Of a stretch of 64,000 nt of DNA, positions 36,023 to 46,849 are shown piece by piece. Position numbers and translations under genes: made by a program. Below the pieces are notes generated by a model. The model had not been told where the DNA came from, did not search any database, and worked only from the letters and a program-made list of their open reading frames with translations. The stretch comes from Paramarasmius palmivorus. Taxonomy: Eukaryota; Basidiomycota; Agaricomycetes; Agaricales; Marasmiaceae. Each line of letters begins with the position of its first letter. Within the stretch, counting starts at the first letter, position 1. Where the stretch lies: positions 496,001 to 560,000 of the forward strand of contig JAYKXP010000012.1 of NCBI GenBank assembly GCA_037176845.1, read 5' to 3'.

Positions 36023-36520
36023 TGGCATGCTCGTCGTGAATGATGGCGCTGTATGAAGTGACTGTCCTGCGTGTGTGGTGGGTGGGGGTGATCCGGGAGG
36101 TGGTTCGGGGGGAGGCAGTGGCTTAGTAGCCATAGGTGTCGTTGGAATCACCGGTGTTCCCTGGGGATGTAGGTCGCCCCGTCGGGTTACGGAATTCGCT
36201 GCTCCCAGCGCCTGCGAAGACGCTGAACATACCGAAGAGAATTGGGTTCTGGTATCATTCGATCCCTGGTCGGTACTGTGCCGATTGGGCATGCCACTAG
36301 AACCTGGGTTGGTTGCTGTGTAATTAAACTGTTGAGGGAAGTTCAGAATCGACATACCAGAATCATCATGACTGGGCTCTCCGTTCCCTGTATGATTGTG
36401 GTTGCCGTTGTTTTGGGTGTGATATGTGTAGTTTATGGTGGTAATATGACACCAGGGCGGGGTATAACTGGGTACACCTTCAGAGCGAGAGGAAAAAGGA
36501 GAAGTTGAACGGGAACGGCG
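35999..36520 (-). pseudogene. Orphan proline-rich gene, cut at its 3' end
   Basis: Two exons are seen, 36359-36520 and 35999-36315, joined across a 42-nt intron (36316-36357, boundary base 36358 belongs to the upstream exon). The protein has a segment NNGNHNHTGNGEPSHDDS, a Ser/Thr-rich stretch and a polyproline region (PPPEPPPGSPPPTT), then TTSMP and a stop. The gene at 44417 has the same order (NNGNCNHTRNGE, APPPTPPPTT, TTSMP) but continues for about 85 residues to a membrane helix. Here the frame ends inside the inverted repeat. The 5' end is not resolved: an in-frame stop precedes the first exon and no ATG is evident, so a further upstream exon is needed. Function unknown. Confidence 0.45.
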
Positions 36521-39018
36521 CAAGCTTTAAATCTCAACGTCAACCGGCCCCACTCCCAGGTCGACCGAGCGGGGCCTAAGCCCCAACGGATTTTACGACG
36601 CTAAGGTGTGTTGGATAAGGCGGGCGAAAAGACGTATATGAATTTGAGTGAGGAACATGATACTGAGATTGGAAGAACTTATATACTCTAGCGGCAAGGA
36701 TCGGTCCGCACTCATATGCTGTATACGCTTTACGAAGCACCCTAAAGCTGGCTGCAAGATGTTAGGTAAGAAATGCTGTTACGTGGAATGGAAGCTAGAG
36801 TCCTTTGGCATACATCACAGCATGTTCAAGCACAGTGAAGTTTGATATTGCAAGCCGATATGGCATACCAAATCGTCAATTCAAACGAGTGCTAGATAGA
36901 CTCATCCGAAAGGAATGAATACTAGAGCGCAGATTGCGGGACCAGCAGAAAGCTGTATATATTTCAAGGGTACTTCAAGTTGGGGTGCGGCAGGGAGATA
37001 ATGCTGTTGAGAATACAACGGGGCATTAGGAATAAATGGCTACACTCCGTCTCATCTGCACCGCCCATGATAGAAAGAACAAGAAGCACGGGAGAAGAGG
37101 GTACCAGTGTCCCTGATATCAAGCACATGCCCAATCATCAAGGGACGGATGTGTATAGCGAGTCGCTGGCATCGATAACAACAGCAACTTCGACCATGAT
37201 AGACAGGAGGAACTTATGTCAACACCAGTTATTCGGCAATATTCAGCAAAAAACGTACGCGAAAAGAACCCTCAAATCAGTGCTGTACACAACAATTGCG
37301 ACACCAGGTTCTTCAATGTGACCAGGATGGCTATCAAGGTCAGAGACTGGGTTCATCAGTGCGTGATTGATTCAAGGCGCTACCCCTTGACTGGTTGAAG
37401 GCGCCAACGATGAAGACGCGTCGATAACAATAGTATCGATGGTGTTGAATCCCAATGTGTGATTAATTGTGATTTGGGGCGAAGCTAATAGCCTCGAGAT
37501 CCATGTCATGGAGAGTGGTTTAGGAGTAGATTGAAGCATGGTTGTACTAGTGTGGGAGGTGTCGAGGAAGGTGCGTAAAGTTGAAACGTTCGATGCGGGA
37601 TCTGCATTTGCATCAATGAATGTTTGGGCATGAGTAGCTGCTGAAAGAGTCTTACCCGCAGATTAGACATACAAATACATCTCGTACCACGTATCCAGCT
37701 TTTCAGACAGCAATCGTTCGGTAAGCAGGGTCCCAGAAACCAGAGAAGTGGGTAAAGGCGAGTAGTACGTCAATGCGACGATATCGAAATGCCTTTGGGT
37801 ATACGGATCGAGCCAAGAATATGCATGAATGGTGTGGAATAGTCCTCAAAGGACCAGGCGGGAGCAGTCGTGGTAGTGCAGAAGCATGAGGTTGATTTTC
37901 TCGCTCCGGACCGGAAGCGCGTGAGCCTGTTTCCCAACCTCCATCTTCTCCGACAAGATCTCGCGTTCTCAGTCGGGAAGGATACTTATGACCTGAAGGC
38001 ATGAATGCTAGGGCATATATGTTCGGACTATTTCGAGGCTCTGCCGAACCGAAGAAATCCGAACGCTGGCAAAATTTTGAGCGACTTGCTAAGTGCGTCT
38101 CTTCTAGTACACTGATGTGTTCTTCATGGCTCATTAAACGTGTCTTGGAGAGCAGGCTTGCTGTATCTGCATTGAAGACCTTCAAATGAACCAAGACTCG
38201 AGATGAGACGGAAAAGCGAAGCGAGGACATTTGGACGACAGTGCGAATGGTGAAAATATCTCGGAGCACAGGTGAGTCCCAACCATCCGTTTTGTACAGC
38301 ACTACTTCTGACGCTGAGACCTGTTTGCTTCATAGATACGCCCAGGAAATGACTTCCCAGATTTGATTCGCCACAGTATGCCTATTCAATCTCAGCGTAA
38401 CGTGGAAGATACACATTTCAACAGAAAGCGATACCTCTCTATACATCGACACCGGCAGCGCCAGTGTCTATAGAACTGGAAACATGAAAGATATCTACCT
38501 CCAGAATCGGCCGTTACCTCATCTGATTGCAGAAACAGAGGCCTATAGTTCAACGTGGCCGTTACAACCGAGCATTATCCATAAGCAAGCATTATCCATA
38601 AGCAAGCGGGTTGTCGATGAGGCGAGGTTAGGGCCTTCTCTTGTAACTTTCTGCGCCCATGACTTACATTTTCGTTGTTCTTAAGGGGACCTAATAGTCC
38701 ATGTTCTGCTCTTGCACGTACACATCATTTGCAAAGGATTGAATTGGATGCTTGGCAGGCTGACTATAGCTTTTGGCTATTTATTACCAGAGTGTTGCAT
38801 TTTCCATGTTTCATTCGAACTATATACATCCGCGCGCCTTTGTATTCGAAGCTATGTGTTTTTCTGACTCCGCTCTTCTCGTCGCTTCGATTGCTGGTTG
38901 ATTGCTGGTGGACCCACTGTCCGTGAGAATGGCAAGTGCAGCAGCCGAAGTCAGAATGCTGTCAGTTCTCGTAACTTGCAACGTTGTCTTTCGCGAAGAC
39001 GCCCTTCATTCTCGAACC
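36521..39018. other. Long intergenic stretch
   Basis: About 2.5 kb without a supported gene. The longest frame (37703-38302, minus, about 200 residues) lacks an ATG and any recognisable motif. A 17-bp unit ending in AAGCAAG is directly duplicated at about 38574-38607. Confidence 0.4.
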
Positions 39019-40673
39019 ATGATGCCTCCAGAAGAGCCCGGTGCGTATTTCGTGAAGAGTTAACCTGTCACAAAGTCTCACCTTGTTCAGGTAGTACGAC
39101 TGTACACCCAAATCGTTTCGTCGTCTCCGACAGCAGGACAGAAACTCGCGGGCTCACGCTAGAGCACAACTCGAAATCTCCGATATTCCGTCTACCTATC
39201 GAGGTGCTTGCATACATTCTTCAGTTGTGTGTTCCGACTGCGGACAACATACACCATTACTACTACCCTCGTCGTGCTCGATACCGATGGCTAGCATTCA
39301 CACATGTCTGCCGTTTTTGGCGTACGATTGCCATTGAAAACTCCATGATGTGGTCTCAGCTAGACTTCAATGTCCCGGAACTCGCGCGAGAGATGATCCA
39401 GAGGTCGAATCCTTCTCCCATGGATATCCACTTCCCACTTCCGAGCATGACCAAGAAGAGCATCAAGCATGCCATGTCCGCATTTCTGGAAGCACTGAGC
39501 TGTGCTCCCAGGATTCGAGTATTAAAGCTCAAACTGTCGAGGGCAGCTCTGTCGTTGATACAACCTTACATGATAAATCGTATGCCATCTTTGCAAAGCG
39601 TATCGATCTCCTGCACACCCGAGTGGAATGGCACTATGAACCAAACAGCTCTTCTTGGCCCCAACTTTCAGGGAGGTCATGAAGCTCCAGATCGCCTTAC
39701 TCATCTCCAACTAGAACGATGTCATACAGTGTGGACGTACAGGGCTCCATTCACCGACCTTATTTCACTTCATATAGATGGAGCTCCAGGGAGTAGACCG
39801 ATCGAGGAAGCGTTTTATACAATGCTCCGTCGTTTAACACAACTCAAGGACCTGAAGCTAGGCATTTACGCTCTTCCGCAAGCCCGCCATGTCGCTTTGC
39901 CGCCTGTTGCCTTCCCCAAACTCGATTATCTTTCACTTCGATCTTCCATCCCAGAAATCGCGAACTGCAGACGTGTCGTTGATAACATATCTTTCCCCAC
40001 GAACCAGGCCGCCATCAAGCTCTCCATATCCTCTCCGCCGGACCATATTCAGCATGTGCAGTCAGCCACGCTCTCAGATATTTCATCGGTTCTCGGATTT
40101 GTTTCTCGCCAAGCTAGATCAATCATAAGTGTTTCGCTCTACCCAAAGGGTGGCGAAGGCTTGGATTGTGAAGCTTGGTGCGCCGAACTCTTGGATTGTT
40201 CCGAATTCAGTTGCTCCATTTCAGGCCCTCCCGACCTTTCTATACAGCTCAAAACTCGCGGACTGGACATCGTGATAGCGGCAATTCGTGCCATCTCACG
40301 TACATCCGAGTCGATTTCAGCACTGCGCATTGGGGGCTTTATGCCCGAGTTGGACTATGTTCGTTTCTTGGAACCCTTGGTACATTTGTCGCAGTTAAAA
40401 CGCCTCTTCGTGGTTAGCTGTGATACTTCGGCCGAAGTACTAGCAGCTCTCTCAACGGCCAGTGTGGATCGTTTAGCAATGCCGGCGTTGGAGGTGATGG
40501 TGTTCATAGACATCCAGGAATATGGAGGCTTTCTGCAGTCCCTCATCGCATACCTCGACAAGCGTATTGAATATGGCGCACACCTGCCCATGATCATGAC
40601 TAATGACAACGAGGAGCCTATATCTTACCAGACACTACACCGATGGATGCTAAGTCTTGAGGACGAGCCGTAG
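39019..40673 (+). CDS. F-box protein, module 2
   Basis: Predicted 534-residue F-box protein. Exon 1 is 39019-39040 (22 nt), intron 39041-39090 (GTGCGT...TTCAG) in phase 1, then exon 2. The F-box is IFRLPIEVLAYILQLCVP and the second half LAFTHVCRFWRTIAI. A tyrosine/histidine-rich insert (NIHHYYYPRRARYR) sits between them, as in the genes at 56521 and 62452, with which it forms a subfamily (MIQRSNPSPMDIHFPLP). The frame stays open upstream to 38898 but only by running through the intron. The stop lies 200 bases from that of the opposing DUF6534 copy B. Confidence 0.88.
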
Positions 40674-40872
40674 AGGGTTCATGGTCGGGGTTGGTTAAAG
40701 CCCCAGAAACCTGTCCCGACAGCCTTCGCAGGCTACCGTCCTGTTCTCTACCATGATTTTACAAATGTTACTTTGATTCAATTCGAGGTCCATGAACATG
40801 ATATTGTCTCTGCCGTACTTATGCGCATGAATCTGATCACGACTTTCCATGCATAGGCCCCGGAAATCACTG

Positions 40873-42516
40873 TCAAACAGAGAGGTGCGCCTTCATTCCA
40901 CTAATGCTTTCACCGTCGTTAAATATTGAGTCGTCCTTGGTTGGTGGTACCACTGTCGCTTCTGATTCGGGGTGAACGAACTAGTAGAGGACTAGGGTCA
41001 AAGACATGCTATATCACATCCATTGTATGGAACTTACCCGTCGAAGATTGATAGTGTCAGTCGGTCTTATGGCCGCTTCGTCGGTGTCGTATCTCCAGCC
41101 TGCTCGAGAGTTTAAAGATGAAACTAAGGAGATGTTGTACAGTTTCGGAAGGACACAGTTGAAAATTATATGCCTGTGGACGTTGGGGGTACCTATAGAT
41201 TAATAGCGTAGGAGACTTACGTTCCATTTGGCACGAGAAGGAATACCAACAGATCCGTGAATGCCCAGATAGTCGTAACAAGACCGGTTTGAATCGTCAC
41301 TAGAAGAAGAAACGCTTTACTAGGGACTTTCAGATGAAATTACCGTTGCGGGAAAACAAACATCGGATGATTCGGTCAAGTTGCGAGTCGTTAGACTTCA
41401 AACCTGTTCTGTGTGTTTGCTGGCAAACACGTTTGGTAGATGTACCTCCCGAGGAATATGAACGAATACGAACCAGATAGTACACGAAAGTGCACGTAAT
41501 GATAATATCTGCCACCGTAGAGTTCACCAGCCCTGGAGGTCGAATACGTCAGCCTGCAGTGTAGTGTTACCTCAGCTTGGTAGCCAATGATGTGTTGCTT
41601 ACAGATGATGACCGTGACGCGAGATTGTCGTAGAGCAGATGATGTTAGCGACCCAATAATCCCAGTTGCGATTGCGGAACCAATCCCCATGACTGAGAAA
41701 TGAAACAAGGATACCAGTTAGCTCGTGCGTTTAAATGCAAATGAACGACTCACAAAAGGCGGCCACAGAGCAGAATTCAATGATGATGAAAAGAATCCAA
41801 CTTCCAGTCCATACTTTGACCCGCCACCCCCAAAATGCCTGCACTAGCCCGCTAATCATTCCCTGCGACGGGGTTGTTAAGTAATATAGAGGACAAATCA
41901 AGAGCTCACCTACCGATAGTGCGGGCTCTGAAATGGAATTCAGATTCGAAAGGGATTATGTACAAGGGGACTAACCAGTCATAAACGTCCATATGGGACG
42001 CGTTAGAAACGAAGGGTCGTCTGAAAGATCCTCAGGCTTCTCAACACAAAGGCTAAAATGGCAGGGGCGAACCATAGTGTTCGATTAGCGAGTCATGAAG
42101 GTATAACACGATGAAAAGACAGTGCATGCCGTTCGCGACGAAGAGTAACAGAACCTTGAGTAAGCATGCTTAGCTCCTTTTCGGTATGCTTGGGTAGGTC
42201 ACACGTACCAGACATCGAATAGCCCACGGATCCCTGATATAACGGTTGAGTGCGACAAGAAACCTAAGAGACTCTCGCTCACTTATGTTTATAGGTGTGG
42301 AAGTATGTGAATCTAGAGGGATTGGCCGGACTATTAGTGGGGTGAGCGAGTAATAAAAGTGGAAGTATCTTACGTTTGTGACGTTGTGATACCTTGCAAA
42401 AGAATTGCGAGAGCACCGCCGACTAAGAGTGGTCCATGACTACGATGCCAATTCAGCGAGGGTACTAATGTTATGAGAAGAAAGACGTACATGGGCTCTG
42501 CGAGTCCTTTATCCAT
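40873..42516 (-). pseudogene. DUF6534 membrane protein, copy B, one frameshift
   Basis: Exon by exon this copies A: exon 1 42491-42516, exon 2 42374-42439, exon 3 42283-42312 and so on, down to the stop at 40873-40875. Sequence is close to A (HGPLLVGGALAILLQGI, LLLFVANGMHCLFIVLYL, LVQAFWGWRVKVW, ADIIITCTFVYYL, LPKLYNISLVSSLNSR). At the start of exon 6, near 42027, copy B reads GATCTTTCAG after the acceptor where A reads GACTTTCAG; the additional base breaks the frame before SDDPSFL. No alternative acceptor restores it. Elsewhere no defect is seen, so this is a recent pseudogene or a sequence error. Confidence 0.65.
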
Positions 42517-43089
42517 GCTGAGAAAATTTCGGGGGGAAATGCTCGCTTTACTCTACCCAGGAGTGTTCCATTAAATATAATCCAGTAGTCGATGGAGTCC
42601 CTGACCAGGCCATGCAAAGTTCTGGGAAATGTTGTTAGCCTGATAACACGTTATTAGCTATAAAAGGTCAAGAATGTCTAAGGTAGTCCCATTATGTATA
42701 CCATTGAGCAATAGACCTACTTAAAGGAGCAGTGATAGAAGCACACTGTTCCGCATCCAAGACATCCGGGGTCTGAAAGTTGAAAGTTCCATTCGACCTG
42801 TCACCTTTGAGTATTAATAACGGAGTAGATCCACCATTCGTCATGTATAATCCTCTCTGGAAAAGGTCAAAATATGAGATTTAAGAATGGTCTGGTTTCG
42901 ACCAACTAGTCGGCAATCCTCAAACCTTAGGAAAGTACTTGAGTAGTCGAGTGATAGGAATTCCGTCCAGTGGGGAACCTGACGGTAGAAGGATAAACTT
43001 GAACGCGTCATGCAAACGCGGCTGTCCTTCGAGTTCCCACGAATGTCTTCAAAACCGACGGTCATCCTCGAATTCCGGGCTTGTACATA
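42517..43089. other. Upstream region of DUF6534 copy B
   Basis: About 570 bases; the part up to about 42870 resembles the region upstream of copy A. No gene is supported. Confidence 0.4.
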
Positions 43090-43378
43090 CAGTCGCGGCA
43101 AAAATAATTGCAATTCCTTTTTGGGGAGATCATTCCCGCGCCCCCCCCCCCAAAATTTCCAAAAATGGCCCAGCATACATCACCAGACGGTTGGGAAGCT
43201 CTCATTTTTCCCTCATTTTTTGGGTGCACATAGCCATAGTGTATCATATAAACCCCAAGACTGAAAAAATAAGGAGAAAAATCATGATTTCGCAAAGTTG
43301 TTACTGTCATAATGTGTCCCCAGGGCAGATGGGAAACTCCTTCCCAATAAGGAATTGCAATTGTTTTTGCCGCGACTG
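43090..43378. mobile_element. MITE with 36-nt terminal inverted repeats, TA target
   Basis: The ends 43090-43125 and 43343-43378 are inverted repeats with two mismatches, starting CAGTCGCGGCAAAAA. TA flanks both sides (43088-43089 and 43379-43380). TA duplication and a CAGT start fit Tc1/mariner-type transposition. At 289 bp with no coding capacity it is a non-autonomous element. It contains a run of about 13 C near 43140. Confidence 0.8.
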
Positions 43379-43384
43379 TACATT

Positions 43385-43758
43385 TGGCGGGGCGGGCGGG
43401 CGGCGGGCGGGCGGCATCAGCAAAATGACATAAATTTGCCGCTTTTTCGGCATTTTACGGCACAGCGAGTCCCCAAAATCAAGTTCTATACCCCAAAATT
43501 TGCCATGAAACTGCTATATTCTATGTCATCTGGAGAGAATAAGTTCACCTGAAGAGTTTGGTGCAATATTTGTGACCCCAGAGCGGGGGAGGGATGAAAT
43601 GAGAACTGTCGTTTTCTGCCGAAATCACATAGCCTGCGGCTTGTGACTTTTCGCACTTTTTTCGCTGTTTTTGGGCATAAATAGCCCGAAAAGTTGATCA
43701 AAAAAGTTCAAAAAGAATTTGCCGATTTGCTGATGCGCCCGCCGCCCGCCCCGCCCGG
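43385..43758. mobile_element. Second inverted-repeat element with GC-rich ends
   Basis: The left end (GGCGGGGCGGGCGG..., then GGCATCAGCAAA) recurs inverted at the right end (reverse strand from 43758: GGGCGGGGCGGGCGGCGGG, then GCATCAGCAAAT). The core is AT-richer. It abuts the MITE almost directly. No coding capacity, and no clear target-site duplication. Confidence 0.6.
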
Positions 43759-44416
43759 AACAGGATGGTGGAACCCGAGATGTATGTACACCAACGATGT
43801 AGCAGGACACGAAAATGATACTTTGTATCAGGTGCCCTCCTGCACCGCTGATAGTAACAGGAGACGAGGGACACAGGAGAAGTAAATGGCGAGATAAAAT
43901 CTATAGGTAAGTATCCCGAATACGTAGCAGGACACAAATGTCAAGGCCCCTCCTACATGTCGCCCATTATACTCTATTCTACCTAGCAGCTGTATCTACA
44001 ACACGGCGCTGCGTCGACCTGTCCTGGTCATGAGTTACTACGACGTAACTCGTGATGTTTCTGGTCATCCGGTGCCGATCTGAGCACTTGCATTTTACAC
44101 CTGGTTATGTTCTCAGTGCCGTGAGGTGAACTATCATACGAACCGGCGGGGAGCATAATTGGCCGTAGCACGTAGTTACTTAGTATACACTCATGCACGT
44201 GTAGTACGACCCCCTGTCGTTCCAAACGGGGTCCACTGCAGGGTAATATCTATCTATCTATCTATCCGCAATGAATGAAAACACAATAACAAAAATGATA
44301 AAGATCTAGACAGCAGTTCGCTGACGATAGGGAGGAGAATGGTCACAACAGGCAGGAAGTCGACGCTATCGCTATTCGGGAGCATGGTGGAGAATCGCAT
44401 ACGAGAAATCACCGAA
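43759..44416. other. Intergenic with tetranucleotide repeat
   Basis: No gene seen. A TATC microsatellite lies at about 44251-44268, preceded by GTTCCAAACGGGGTCC, which matches the arrangement at about 27825-27867. Confidence 0.45.
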
Positions 44417-45072
44417 TCAAGGCATTGTGTTAAAACAGTGACAACTGCAGGGCCTGGGCTCGGATGTCAACGACCATTTCAGAGCTTGGAACAGGACAGC
44501 TACCAATGTGAGCAACATGGCATTGGACACCACTAGAGCCACAGTCAGGAGACTGGGGCTCCTCAGCGTGTTGAGATAAGTCACATTGGGGATGTCAGCT
44601 CTCGAAATGGAGGCTGGGGGTGAGGCTTTTTTGGAAATCGATGAGGGCTCCTCAGACTGTGTCGGCGTTGCGCGGGATGGCTGATCCTGAACGGTCTGTG
44701 GAAGTGATTCGGTGGAAGACAGTGTCTCCGAGGGCATCGATGTTGTAAGCATTGGTACTTCCACACGGAAATGCGACTGCGTTGTGGGAGGTGGCGTTGG
44801 AGGAGGAGCACGCTCTGAAGAGGTAGAACCGTTTGGTTCAAGATCGCCGGTGTCTGTTACAAATTTGTCGTCGAATGAGCTCAAACACAAAGGAAGGGCT
44901 ATAGTCCACATACCAGAGTTATCCGGCGGGCTCTCTCCGTTTCTAGTATGATTGCAGTTGCCGTTGTTGGAAGTTTTGTATGTTTTTATCGTCAAACCAG
45001 AAACCGTAATGGAAAGTAAGGCGGGATCACTCGGCGAGAGCTCATCGGCTCTGGTGACCCCCCCGGACTGTC
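44417..45072 (-). CDS. Orphan single-pass membrane protein (5' end unresolved)
   Basis: Two exons are visible, 44914-45072 (after a CTTCTAG acceptor) and 44417-44853, joined across a GT-AG intron in phase 1. An N-terminal coding exon must lie further upstream. The product has an Asn-rich motif (NNGNCNHTRNGE), a proline/serine/threonine-rich middle (APPPTPPPTT), then DIPNVTYLNTLRSPSLL, a membrane helix (VALVVSNAMLLTLVAVLF) and a short Cys-containing tail. The low-complexity middle and single helix suggest a glycosylated surface or endomembrane protein; this is inference. No known family is recognised. It is the uninterrupted relative of the split gene at 33389-36520. Confidence 0.5.
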
Positions 45073-46849
45073 CTAGAAGAGGTTCATGTTTTGGTTGGGG
45101 CAGGTTCAGAAGTTAATGTTCAGTGATCCTGAACCCAGGCCTGGACGTCGGCCAAGCAAGGCTCGCAAGCGGGCCAAAGCTAGATGGACGACGCCAAGGC
45201 CAGATATGAGGCTGGATGAAAGGACAATTAGAAATGAAGACAAACAGGTAAGAAATAAAATTGATGTACATACCAAGACTGAGACTGAGTCGGTCTAACA
45301 AGGCGAATTGAGGTTCAACCAAGTGAGAGGTAGTTTTCGATCGAGTGTTTTACGCGGCTCCGCGCTCCCACGTTTTTGCAGAAGGTCTGACTCCAGTTCC
45401 GTCACGTGTAGCCTGAGCGACTCTCGGGACTTTCCGCCGTCAATGTCGCATCTTCAGCATCTCATGCATGATCACCGCCGTCCACTAGACGTCCACTGCT
45501 GCTCACCGTGACCTAGTTCCTGTAGAAAACACGGAAACGCATCCGAATGCAAGTATTGTGAAGAGAAGGTGTTTAGCAGGTCATCATAACCCCTCTGTGC
45601 GTCATTGTTTCCTCGAATTTGACTCTATACTTACACCAAGCTTACCCTGATGCGTCCTAATACTGGAGTCTATTTACACTGCCCCTACACGGTCACTAGT
45701 ACCCAATCTCGGACCCAACACCTCTAAGCCGCCCACTTTTCGATACCACAAGCTACTTAGGATCCTTTCGTCACGCACTGGTCCACTGCCTTCTCCTTTC
45801 ACCCGGTGCTGGTAATCGCATGCGATGCGTCAAGTCATGTACACAATCCATACGCTCAAAGATAAGGATCGGGGTTCATCTTCAAATTCACTTTCCATGC
45901 CATCAAGTCTTACTTTCGATACCACCTACACCGTCAATGCCCCCTATAGTAGCAACATCTTCTGCCACTACTGCAGCACCGTCTACCCCTACGATATCTA
46001 CATCGGATAGGAAAAAGAAGATCTCCAGGCAACTCGACGCAACGCGCATAGCGCAAGTCAAGTTGAGCGTGCATACTGCATCAGGAGCAGCGTCAAACCG
46101 GACAAAGGCGGGCGTGGTAATAGGAAAGGTGTTGGGCATGAATTTCTCCAGAGACCCGCAATCTACTGTCCTGTCAGTATACTGTATTGACTATTCTACC
46201 ATTTGTAAATATACCAGCTATGTACGCTTCTAAACTATCTCTTTGCCATAAAAAGCTAGTACTACGATAAAGTTACGGGATAGCCATGCGGAGGCATATG
46301 GATGCCCATAATGTTATCTACGTCCGTCTCGCCTATCTCCATATCCTTACGCTTCCGAGTTCTCTCGCTCTTACTTATGTACGCTTCTGAATTATTTCTT
46401 TGACGAGAAGGGCCAAGTTCGGAAGTGCGGAGGTGGAAACTACCTGGCGCCTAACAGCACGATCTCCGTTTTTGATAACTTGCAGTATACATTAGATATG
46501 TACGGCAATTCGGATTTCGGAAGAGTCTTATCTTTTTTTAAGTTTTGCTGTTCTTGCAGATTTCCTCACCTGAGAACTGTGGCTTGTCGGACACGGATGG
46601 TTTTATCCTGTCTAGCAGTTTCATGGTATCGCAGTGCGCACATGTGTAGCCATCTACATAACTGTAACGTAGATAGCATGGGTGAACTCCGTCTACGCGT
46701 CATGAGGCGCCGCTCACTAGAACAGGCGCTCAACGTCAACCGGCAGACATTGAGGCCTTGAGGAGCTATGTCAACCTATCGCAACTACAGTAGACAGTAA
46801 GTTCGGGTATGTGCTATGACACTTATATGATGTACAATTGTCTTTGGAA
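45073..46849. other. Intergenic, no supported gene
   Basis: About 1.8 kb. The longest frame (45820-46233) is an Ala/Ser/Thr-rich chance-like frame with no recognisable motif. The missing first exon of the minus-strand membrane protein should lie at its left end. Confidence 0.4.

Noticed and set aside
36075..36508. Gly-rich plus-strand frames opposite the proline-rich gene
   Set aside because: They are the complement of the polyproline coding region and have no support of their own.
37703..38302. A 199-residue minus-strand frame
   Set aside because: Starts at GTG, has no motif, unusual composition and no splice or promoter support.
38898..39018. N-terminal extension of the F-box gene at 39019
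   Set aside because: The upstream part is in another frame once the 50-nt intron is removed; the ATG at 39019 matches the start pattern of the family.
45820..46233. Ala/Ser/Thr-rich plus-strand frame of 137 residues
   Set aside because: Low-complexity composition and no homologous pattern; probably chance.
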